Shown in pieces: positions 15,004 through 21,437 of a DNA stretch of 26,095 nucleotides. Position 1 is the first letter of the stretch. Each line of letters starts with the position of its first letter. This stretch comes from Gammaproteobacteria bacterium UBA7376 (lineage in GTDB: Bacteria > Pseudomonadota > Gammaproteobacteria > Pseudomonadales > Azotimanducaceae). A program made the position numbers and the translations under genes. The notes under the pieces were generated by a model that was not told the DNA's origin, ran no database searches, and worked only from the letters and a program-made list of their open reading frames with translations. The DNA lies in contig DKNY01000051.1 in NCBI GenBank assembly GCA_002470275.1, positions 12,510-38,604 on the forward strand. Direction: 5' to 3'.

Positions 15004-16119
15004 TCAACGCCATTGGACAATCTCTTGCTGCATGGCCGCCATGCGCTCCCGATGGCGGCGCTGTCTTTGGGTGCGATCATCGACCTGCCCAACCAGTTGA
15101 CCGCAGGCGGCATTGATATCCTCGCCTCTCGTAGTGCGCAACATAGTCACAAATCCCTGTCGCATTAGGATCGTCTGGAAATTTTCGATGTCTCCTTGGG
15201 CCGGCCGGGCATACCCGGACCCAGGAAAGGGATTGAACGGAATCAAGTTAATCTTGCAGCGGACGCCTGCTAGGAGCTTGGCCAGCCCCTTCGCATGCTC
15301 TACCTGATCATTCACACCGGCCAGCAGCGTATATTCGATGACCAGCTTACGAGCAGGGCCGAGATGTTCCACGTAATCGGTGCAGGCTGCCAGTAACTCG
15401 GCGATGGGATACTTTCGATTGATCGGCACCAGGCCGTCCCGCAGGTCATCCGTAGGCGCGTGCAACGAGATGGCCAGGGAAACGTCCGTCACCTGCTGTA
15501 ACTTGCGTATGCCGGGCACGACGCCCGCCGTGCTAATGGTCACGCGGCGCTTTGACAGACCAAAGGCATGGTCGTCGATCATTAAATTTGTCGCCGCGAG
15601 CACCGCATCAAAATTGAGCAAGGGCTCGCCCATACCCATCAATACGACGTTGGTCACCCGCTGGTCCTTGGTTTCAAGGTAGCGATTGGCCAGCACAAGC
15701 TGCCCTACGATGTCCGCCGCGCTCAGGTTTCCGTTAAATCCCTGTTTCCCCGTGGAGCAAAAGCTACAGTCCAGCATGCAGCCCACTTGGGACGACACGC
15801 AGAGCGTATTTCTGTCTCGCTCGGGAATCAAAACCATCTCTACCAGGTCGCCCTGATCCAGACGAAGCAGCCATTTAACCGTGCCGTCTACGGATACCTG
15901 CTGGTGATGAATTTCAGGTAGAGAGAAGTGACAGTTCTCGTTGAACCACTCGCGGGTAACCTTTGGTAGATCGGTCATAGCACCAAAGTCCAGCAGATTT
16001 TGGTGATACACCCACTTGAGTAGCTGCCGCGCTCGAAATCTTTGCAGCCCCTGGGTCTCAAAGAGTTCTTCGAGACCCGTGCGGTCAAGACCATAAAGAT
16101 TTAAAGCATTTGGCACCAT
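15004..16119 (-). CDS. rlmN: Dual-specificity 23S rRNA/tRNA methyltransferase RlmN
   Basis: RlmN is a radical-SAM enzyme that adds the C2 methyl group to A2503 of 23S rRNA and A37 of some tRNAs. The 4Fe-4S cluster motif C-x3-C-x2-C is CMLDCSFC at about residues 114-121. VTNVVLMGMGEPLLNFD and RRVTISTAGVVPGI are typical SAM-binding segments. The methyl-carrying C-terminal Cys lies in INAACGQL. I chose the ATG at 16119 over the adjacent GTG at 16122 because of its spacing from GAGGGG. The protein ends in a basic tail (RQRRHRERMAAMQQE). It follows ndk by 28 bp, so the two are likely co-transcribed. Confidence 0.96.
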   Translation of the reverse strand: MVPNALNLYGLDRTGLEELFETQGLQRFRARQLLKWVYHQNLLDFGAMTDLPKVTREWFNENCHFSLPEIHHQQVSVDGTVKWLLRLDQGDLVEMVLIPERDRNTLCVSSQVGCMLDCSFCSTGKQGFNGNLSAADIVGQLVLANRYLETKDQRVTNVVLMGMGEPLLNFDAVLAATNLMIDDHAFGLSKRRVTISTAGVVPGIRKLQQVTDVSLAISLHAPTDDLRDGLVPINRKYPIAELLAACTDYVEHLGPARKLVIEYTLLAGVNDQVEHAKGLAKLLAGVRCKINLIPFNPFPGSGYARPAQGDIENFQTILMRQGFVTMLRTTRGEDINAACGQLVGQVDDRTQRQRRHRERMAAMQQEIVQWR

Positions 16120-16147
16120 CACCCCCTCGTTGGGTGGTTATCCCGCC

Positions 16148-16576
16148 TCAGGATCTAGGCAGAATTTCACTCTCATCGAAGAAAAACCCGATCTCCCTGG
16201 CCGCGGATTCTGGACTGTCCGAACCGTGGACCGCATTGGCGTCAATAGATTCTGCAAAATCCGCACGAATGGTACCTGGCGCTGCCTCCTGAGGGTTCGT
16301 TGCCCCCATTAAGCGACGGTTGGTCGCAATAGCGTCCTCGCCCTCCAGGACCTGAACCATTACCGGACCCGAGCGCATATACGTGCATAAATCATTAAAA
16401 AACGGTTTGCCGTCGTGTTCGCCGTAAAAACCCGCAGCCTGCTCTTCGGAAAGCTGCAGCATTTTAGAAGCGATGATCCTTAGCCCTCCTTTTTCAAAGC
16501 GGGAATAAATCTCACCGATTAAATTCCTCGCCACGGCATCCGGCTTAACGATCGAAAATGTGCGCTCAAGACTCAT
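16148..16576 (-). CDS. ndk: Nucleoside-diphosphate kinase
   Basis: Ndk balances nucleoside triphosphate pools by a phospho-histidine ping-pong mechanism. From the ATG at 16576 the protein has 142 residues, begins [15 protein letters not shown], and carries the catalytic His117 in NAVHGSDS. The metal/nucleotide region [14 protein letters not shown] and the [14 protein letters not shown] loop are intact. GGAG lies 8 nt before this ATG; a longer frame begins at TTG 4 codons upstream and is disfavoured. It has its own strong promoter overlapping the end of the desulfurase gene and a leader closed by an inverted repeat. Confidence 0.97.
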   Translation of the reverse strand: MSLERTFSIVKPDAVARNLIGEIYSRFEKGGLRIIASKMLQLSEEQAAGFYGEHDGKPFFNDLCTYMRSGPVMVQVLEGEDAIATNRRLMGATNPQEAAPGTIRADFAESIDANAVHGSDSPESAAREIGFFFDESEILPRS

Positions 16577-16592
16577 AGGATTCTCCAAATTT

Positions 16593-16690
16593 CGCGCCCC
16601 TGTCCATAAGACATGCTGGCCGCTCTGCTAGTCTGATTTCGGGTCCGTCATCGCTGTAGCGCGACCACATCAACACCTTTCAGGGGCGCG
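16593..16690 (-). ncRNA. ndk leader bounded by a perfect 10-bp inverted repeat
   Basis: CGCGCCCCTG (minus strand, complement of 16681-16690) and CAGGGGCGCG (complement of 16593-16602) are perfect complements 78 nt apart. The first arm begins just after the predicted -10 box, close to the expected start site. The second ends a few bases before the ndk ribosome-binding site (GGAG near 16585). The leader RNA could therefore close into one long domain next to the translation start. Within it, a small TCGC/GCGA hairpin is possible. No known riboswitch was recognised, and such repeats also arise by chance. Confidence 0.35.
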
Positions 16691-16691
16691 T

Positions 16692-16719
16692 ATTATACGT
16701 GCGCGGCTTAACGACGCAA
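16692..16719 (-). promoter_or_regulatory. Sigma-70-like promoter of ndk
   Basis: On the minus strand TTGCGT (complement of 16714-16719) and a perfect TATAAT (complement of 16692-16697) are 16 bp apart. The -35 overlaps the last codons of the cysteine desulfurase gene. The GC-rich stretch after the -10 is the kind of discriminator seen at growth-rate-controlled promoters. The predicted start near 16685 gives a leader of about 110 nt. Confidence 0.6.
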
Positions 16720-17859
16720 TTGGCTGATCGTATGAGATAAAACCGCTGCGGCTTGATCTATCTGATCCTCATCGGTAAACCGCCCAAAGCTAAATCGCAG
16801 AGACGCATCGGCTAGGGCTCTCGGAAGACCAATGCCTAACAGAACATGCGACGGTTCTACGGCGGCAGAATTACAGGCTGAACCACTGGACAGGGCAAGG
16901 CTGTTCAGAGCGAGCATAAGCGTCTCACCCTGAACGCCATCGAACCCAACGTTAATAATGTGCGGCAGTCTGTCTCGATCAGCCGAGTGAACGTGGCAAC
17001 CGGGAATCTGTCTCAGATGGCCTTCAAACCGCTGCCGAAGTGCCTCAATGCGGGGCCATTCCAACGACAGCTCATCAGCCATCATCTGCGAGGCTGCACC
17101 CAGGCCAACGAGCTGATGAGTCGGCAGCGTTCCGGACCGCATCCCGAGCTCATGTCCGCCACCGTGAATAAGGGGGTCTAGCTTCAGCCCTTCCGCTCGC
17201 CTGACAAACAATGCGCCAACGCCCTTGGGCCCGTATATTTTGTGGCCCGAGATCGACATCAGGTCAACGCCCGAGGCCTTAACGTCAATCTTCATCTTGC
17301 CAAAGCCTTGCGCGGCGTCAGTATGGCTCAGGACGCCTGCCTCTCGACACAGGTCCGCGATCGCATCGATGTCGTTGATGACACCAAGCTCATTATTGAC
17401 CTGCATCAGGGAAACCAACAGCGTATCCGCGCGGATAGCCTCACGGAGTCGGTCTAGAGGCATTCTGCCGACCTCATCGGGCGGCAAATAGGTCACCTCA
17501 AAATTCAGCGTCTGGAGGTAGGCAGCGCAGTCCAGCACCGCCTTATGCTCAATCGAGCTCGTGATGATATGACGCCGTCCCGTGCGTTCTGCGCGTCCGA
17601 GCAGACCCTTTATGGCAAGATTATTCGACTCCGTAGCGCCGGAGGTCCATATGATCTCTCGTGGGTCGGCATTGATGACCTCGGCCACCTGCACACGAGC
17701 AGCCTCAACGGCCTCCTCTGCCTGCCAGCCGTAGACATGGGATCGAGAGGCAGGGTTACCAAAAGTTCCATCCAGCGTGAGGTGTTGTCGCATCAAGTCG
17801 GCGACTTCAGGCGCTACCGGCGTGGAGGCAGCATAATCGAGATAAATCGGGTTATTCAT
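16708..17859 (-). CDS. IscS/NifS-type cysteine desulfurase, orphan and C-terminally short
   Basis: The protein is a PLP-dependent class V aminotransferase-fold desulfurase that mobilises sulfur from cysteine. From ATG 17859 it has 383 residues. It begins MNNPIYLDYAASTPVAP, has the PLP lysine in SGHKIYGPKG (Lys207), the SSIEHKAVLD histidine, and the persulfide Cys in SSGSACNSAAVEPSHVL (Cys329). These match the E. coli IscS positions by one residue, so it is close to IscS itself. It ends about 54 residues after the active Cys, roughly 20 fewer than E. coli IscS, lacking the C-terminal tail that helps IscU dock. No iscR, iscU, iscA, hscBA or fdx is adjacent. A GTG 4 codons upstream is an alternative start. 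Confidence 0.9.
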   Translation of the reverse strand: MNNPIYLDYAASTPVAPEVADLMRQHLTLDGTFGNPASRSHVYGWQAEEAVEAARVQVAEVINADPREIIWTSGATESNNLAIKGLLGRAERTGRRHIITSSIEHKAVLDCAAYLQTLNFEVTYLPPDEVGRMPLDRLREAIRADTLLVSLMQVNNELGVINDIDAIADLCREAGVLSHTDAAQGFGKMKIDVKASGVDLMSISGHKIYGPKGVGALFVRRAEGLKLDPLIHGGGHELGMRSGTLPTHQLVGLGAASQMMADELSLEWPRIEALRQRFEGHLRQIPGCHVHSADRDRLPHIINVGFDGVQGETLMLALNSLALSSGSACNSAAVEPSHVLLGIGLPRALADASLRFSFGRFTDEDQIDQAAAVLSHTISQLRR

Positions 17860-17938
17860 GAGGCTCAGCACTTTCCTTGCTGGCGACGGATGCCCAGCGG
17901 TAACGCATTTTAGCGAACCGGCGGAGGCAAGTCTCCAT
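17852..17938 (-). CDS. Possible 28-codon small ORF overlapping the desulfurase start
   Basis: In the 126-bp gap between the ParA-like gene and the desulfurase, an ATG at 17938 opens a 28-codon basic frame (METCLRRFAKMRYRWASVAS and eight more residues). Its TAA lies just inside the desulfurase gene, overlapping its ATG as ATGAATAA. That arrangement suits translational coupling or a leader peptide. No good ribosome-binding site precedes it and I do not recognise the peptide, so it may be chance. Confidence 0.2.
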   Translation of the reverse strand: METCLRRFAKMRYRWASVASKESAEPHE

Positions 17939-17958
17939 GACTCAGGGCTACTTAAGGC

Positions 17959-17980
17959 CTGGGACCAGGCTTTGTCCCAG
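17959..17980 (-). terminator. Hairpin just after the ParA-like gene
   Basis: Perfect 7-bp arms CTGGGAC (17959-17965) and GTCCCAG (17974-17980) flank an 8-nt loop, starting 5 bp after the ParA stop. No U-run follows on the minus strand, so it is at best a weak terminator; it may stabilise or punctuate a parA-iscS transcript. Confidence 0.35.
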
Positions 17981-17985
17981 TGAGC

Positions 17986-18735
17986 CTATCTCTTGCTCTT
18001 GGCAGATATGGCCGGACCCGTGGGGAACAAGGCGACTCGACCCATACCCGATCGCAGCGCACCCAGGCGTCGTTCAGCCCCATTTTCAACGCGCTCCTCT
18101 AGCCAAGTCATCAGCACCTGCCAAGGTTCTAGGTCTTTGCGCACCTGCCAGGCCGGCATCTCATCAATTCCGATGCCCGCGCCCGCAGAGCGAGTAAAAC
18201 TTTGAGAGTCGCGCAACGTCGCCAGCACCGGAATCTCAAGACTGCGTAGGAAGCTCTCTAGCTTCTTATACCCCAGCGTATTGGCCTTCACCCGATTAGC
18301 GATGATCGCAATCTTTTGCTGGGTATTGTTCGAGCGCGCGGACAACAGCAGGTTCGCTATGCACTGAACCGCCGCATGGATGTCAATCTCTGATGGCAAA
18401 ACTGGGATTAAGATGGCGTCTGCGCCACGTGTGACCGACGCGAGTCCGCGTGAGTCCAGGCCCGCAGGTGAATCAATAATCAAAGGGTTGCACCCGGGAG
18501 GGGGCTGGAGCTGCCAGCTGCGCGTTGCGGCACCTCTGGATTCGTAACCGGCAATGCCGTGGATCACCGGAGCGCTCTCGGGTCTTGCCTGAAGCCAGCG
18601 CATGCTTGACCCCTGAGGGTCCAAGTCCATCAGGGCGGGCTTGAAATCGCGGTGCGCGAAGGAGGCCGCCACATTAACGGCAACCGTGGTCTTGCCCGAC
18701 CCGCCCTTTGAGTTAACGATAACTATTTTCTGCAT
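17986..18735 (-). CDS. ParA/MinD-family ATPase, no ParB partner seen
   Basis: The 249-residue product has the deviant Walker A motif KGGSGKTT at residues 10-17, DLDPQGS at 37-43 and the Walker B-like IIDSPAG at 86-92, the ParA-type set. ParA-family ATPases dimerise on ATP, bind DNA or membranes, and position cargo such as plasmids, chromosomes, chemotaxis arrays or carboxysomes. No ParB-like gene or parS-like array is visible nearby, so the cargo is unknown. The C terminus is Arg-rich and poorly conserved-looking. I chose ATG 18735 over the GTG at 18768 because the latter falls on the predicted transcription start. It sits where cysE/iscR lie in related gammaproteobacteria, upstream of the orphan desulfurase. 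Confidence 0.88.
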   Translation of the reverse strand: MQKIVIVNSKGGSGKTTVAVNVAASFAHRDFKPALMDLDPQGSSMRWLQARPESAPVIHGIAGYESRGAATRSWQLQPPPGCNPLIIDSPAGLDSRGLASVTRGADAILIPVLPSEIDIHAAVQCIANLLLSARSNNTQQKIAIIANRVKANTLGYKKLESFLRSLEIPVLATLRDSQSFTRSAGAGIGIDEMPAWQVRKDLEPWQVLMTWLEERVENGAERRLGALRSGMGRVALFPTGPAISAKSKR

Positions 18736-18773
18736 GAAGCCAATCCGCGCCCCGATCCTTTCTCTCACGTAAG

Positions 18774-18802
18774 ATTATTCATTCAAAAGTCAGGGCGAGC
18801 AA
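18774..18802 (-). promoter_or_regulatory. Possible promoter of the ParA-like gene
   Basis: On the minus strand TTGCTC (complement of 18797-18802) and AATAAT (complement of 18774-18779) are 17 bp apart. The predicted start near 18767 leaves a leader of about 30 nt before ATG 18735. The match is moderate. Confidence 0.35.
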
Positions 18803-18822
18803 GCCATTTTATTTACGCTTCC

Positions 18823-19590
18823 TCACTCCATGCGCGCCGCAATGTGCTTTAACATCCCTCTCAATATTTGAATCTCGGTGTCATCAAGCTGCTGCCGCAT
18901 AAAGACTCGACGCAGCCGACTCACGGTATTGCCAGGTTGGTCAGGGTCAACAAAACCGCTTGCATACAGCACCTGCTCCAGATGATCCATCATCCCCTCC
19001 ATCTGCGCCATGGACGCTGGCGGCCTATCCCAGATGCGCTCCCCAAGCCCATGAATGTGAGTCATATCGTCGGTATCCCTCGTCGAGGGCAACAAGTTGT
19101 TGGGGCCGATGACATATTGATAAATTTCATAGCAGACCACCTGCACGGCCATAGCTAAGTTAAGCGATCCATAGACCGGCGAGGAGGGAATTTGAAGGTG
19201 CGTGTGACAGAGGCGCAGCTCCTCATTACTGAGGCCACTGTCCTCTCGTCCGAATACAACGGCAACCTCAGCGGACTGCGCCTGGGCGGACAGAATCTCA
19301 CCCACCTGTCTGGCCGAAATCACGGGCCAAGGAATTGAGCGCATGCGCGTACTGGTGCCCAGGACAAATTGGCAGTTCGCCAAGGCCTCGCTCAGGTCTG
19401 TCACCACCGTGGCCTGATCCACCACATCTACCGCGCCTGCAGCCCGCCAATCTGCCTGGGGATCGGGGAACCGTAGAGGATTGACCAACACAAGCTGCGT
19501 GATGCCCATAGTCTTCATGGCGCGGGCTGCCCCACCGATATTGCCCGGATGCGCCGGTTCAACCAGGATAATTTTTATATTGTCTAGCAC
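18823..19590 (-). CDS. trmJ: tRNA (cytidine/uridine-2'-O-)-methyltransferase TrmJ
   Basis: TrmJ is a SPOUT-fold enzyme that 2'-O-methylates nucleotide 32 of several tRNAs. The sequence opens with IKIILVEPAHPGNIGGAARA, and the knotted SAM-binding region follows with VVFGREDSGLSNEEL and SSPVYGSLNLAMAVQVVCYE. A short helical C-terminal extension is present, as in E. coli TrmJ. I chose GTG at 19590 (255 residues), which has AAGGAA 10 nt upstream; the longest frame starts at GTG 19650 and adds 20 non-conserved residues. It diverges from suhB, a pairing common in gammaproteobacteria, where trmJ usually precedes iscR. Confidence 0.94.
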   Translation of the reverse strand: MLDNIKIILVEPAHPGNIGGAARAMKTMGITQLVLVNPLRFPDPQADWRAAGAVDVVDQATVVTDLSEALANCQFVLGTSTRMRSIPWPVISARQVGEILSAQAQSAEVAVVFGREDSGLSNEELRLCHTHLQIPSSPVYGSLNLAMAVQVVCYEIYQYVIGPNNLLPSTRDTDDMTHIHGLGERIWDRPPASMAQMEGMMDHLEQVLYASGFVDPDQPGNTVSRLRRVFMRQQLDDTEIQILRGMLKHIAARME

Positions 19591-19667
19591 CTTATTTCCG
19601 TTCCTTTGTTGGCTTGAAGGCTTTGTCCCTTTAGCATCACTCCTAATCACCTATGTAGAATGAACCC

Positions 19668-20447
19668 ATGCAACCAATGGCTAATATTGCCCTGCGTGCC
19701 GCCCGCCAAGCAGCAGACTATCTTGTGCGCTCAGTGGACAGAATCGATGAGCTGGATATCCAGACCAAGAGCCCCAACGACTTTGTCTCGGACGTCGATC
19801 GCACCGCGGAAGCCATTATTGTCGATCAGATTCGGGAGACCTATCCCGATCACCAAATTCTTGCAGAAGAATCTGGCCGTCATGCCGGCGACAGCGACGT
19901 GACCTGGGTAATAGATCCTCTGGACGGAACGCTTAACTTCCTCCAGGGGATTCCACACTTTGCTGTCTCCATCGGCATTCTAAAGGGAAAACACCTAGAA
20001 CACGGGATCATTGTTGACCCGTTGCGCGGTGAGGAATTTGTGGCCAGCAGGGGCTATGGTGCCCAGCTCAACGGCAAACGCATTCGCGTGAGTCAGCGAA
20101 TCAAACTCGAGGACTGTGTCTTGGCGACAGGCATTCCCCCGGGTAGCGTGCAAGAACGCCTGGATGAATACGCTGGCCCGCTCACCGAACTCACCAGGCA
20201 GTGCCGGGCAGTACGTCGCACCGGCAGTGCTGCTCTGGACCTAGCCTATGTGGCAGCGGGTAGGCTGGATGGATTTTGGGAAATGGGCCTGAGTAAGTGG
20301 GATATCGCGGCCGGAATCGTCCTGGTGCGGGAAGCCGGTGGCTTCGTGGCCGACCTTGAAGGTGGCGAAGGCTTTTGGGAGAGCGGAGACATCACGGCCG
20401 CTAACCCTAAGTGTTTCAGGCATTTGGTACAGGCCTTCAGACAGTAA
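19668..20447 (+). CDS. suhB: Inositol-1-monophosphatase family protein SuhB
   Basis: SuhB has inositol monophosphatase activity and in E. coli also joins the Nus antitermination complex on rRNA operons. The 259-residue protein begins MQPMANIALRAARQA, close to the known SuhB start. It carries the metal-binding set: EESG at residues 66-69, WVIDPLDGTLNF, and WDIAAG near residue 212. The motif spacing is complete, so it should be active. Only a weak ribosome-binding site is seen before the ATG. It diverges from trmJ and runs towards secF, whose stop is 24 bp away, with no obvious bidirectional terminator. Confidence 0.95.
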   Translation: MQPMANIALRAARQAADYLVRSVDRIDELDIQTKSPNDFVSDVDRTAEAIIVDQIRETYPDHQILAEESGRHAGDSDVTWVIDPLDGTLNFLQGIPHFAVSIGILKGKHLEHGIIVDPLRGEEFVASRGYGAQLNGKRIRVSQRIKLEDCVLATGIPPGSVQERLDEYAGPLTELTRQCRAVRRTGSAALDLAYVAAGRLDGFWEMGLSKWDIAAGIVLVREAGGFVADLEGGEGFWESGDITAANPKCFRHLVQAFRQ

Positions 20448-20471
20448 GGGCAGCACCAAGCGCGCAGCTCG

Positions 20472-21437
20472 CTACGGGTAGCTACCGTCCTCATTCTCGC
20501 TCTGTTCTTTCTCGGGCACAAGCAGGTCCTCCCGAGAGATGTTCATCGTGAGCAGAATGCTTGCCGCCACATAGATCGAGGAATAGGTGCCAACGACGAT
20601 GCCAATGGAAAGGGCAGAGGCGAAGCCTCGAATCACCTCTCCTCCGGCAAACAACAGGGCCAACAAAACGAATAACGTGGTTAAGGATGTAACCAACGTG
20701 CGCCCTAGGGTTTGATTCAAAGAGACGTTGATAACGTCCACGGACTGACCCTTGCGAATCTTGCGAAAGTTCTCTCGAATGCGGTCGCTCACGACGATGG
20801 TATCGTTCAACGAATACCCGATTACCGCCAACAGCGCTGCCAGCACGGTCAAATCAAAGGTCCACCGGAAGATAGAAAAGCACCCCAGCACGATCAAAAC
20901 GTCGTGTGCAAGAGCGGCCACCGCGCCCACAGAAAACTGCTTGGTAAAGCGGAATAGGATGTAGAACATGACCACGATCAGCGCCGTCAGCAAGGCCAGT
21001 CCACCGTCCTCAGCCAGCTCATCTCCCACCGCAGGGCCAACATAGTTCGACTGGCGCAGCACCGTGCCAGGGTATTCGGACGCCATCGCGCGGAATACCC
21101 GCTCGCCCAAACCCGCTTGGGCTTCTGCCAGGTCAACCAAGTTCTCAGCATCACCCTGGTCCAGGCGCTGAGGCGGCATCTCGATGAGCAACGCCGTACT
21201 GGAGCCGAAGGTTTGTACCGTGCCGTTAACGAACCCCTCGGCCTGCAGGAAACCTCTGACCGTTTCGGGATTCACCTCTTCGGCCAGCTCCACCTCCACC
21301 AAAGAGCCCCCGGTAAAGTCCAGACCCAAATCCAGGCCCTGGTAGAGCAGAGACGTTACCGCCGCCAGCAACAAGACGCCGGAGAGTAGGCCCGCCCATC
21401 GCCGGCCACCCATGAAATCAATATTGAACTGACTCAT
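20472..21437 (-). CDS. secF: Protein translocase subunit SecF
   Basis: SecF with SecD and YajC forms the inner-membrane RND-like complex that uses the proton gradient to complete Sec export. The 321-residue protein has TM1 at about residues 12-32, a short periplasmic domain starting LGLDFTGGSLVEVEL, and five further TM segments including the signature GYSLNDTIVVSDRIREN. Its ATG overlaps the secD stop as ATGA, so translation is coupled. The C terminus is short and acidic, and converges on suhB. Confidence 0.97.
   Translation of the reverse strand: MSQFNIDFMGGRRWAGLLSGVLLLAAVTSLLYQGLDLGLDFTGGSLVEVELAEEVNPETVRGFLQAEGFVNGTVQTFGSSTALLIEMPPQRLDQGDAENLVDLAEAQAGLGERVFRAMASEYPGTVLRQSNYVGPAVGDELAEDGGLALLTALIVVMFYILFRFTKQFSVGAVAALAHDVLIVLGCFSIFRWTFDLTVLAALLAVIGYSLNDTIVVSDRIRENFRKIRKGQSVDVINVSLNQTLGRTLVTSLTTLFVLLALLFAGGEVIRGFASALSIGIVVGTYSSIYVAASILLTMNISREDLLVPEKEQSENEDGSYP

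Noticed and set aside
20477..20486. Palindrome GGTAGCTACC between suhB and secF as a bidirectional terminator
   Set aside because: It lies in the last codons of secF, has no loop and no flanking T-run.
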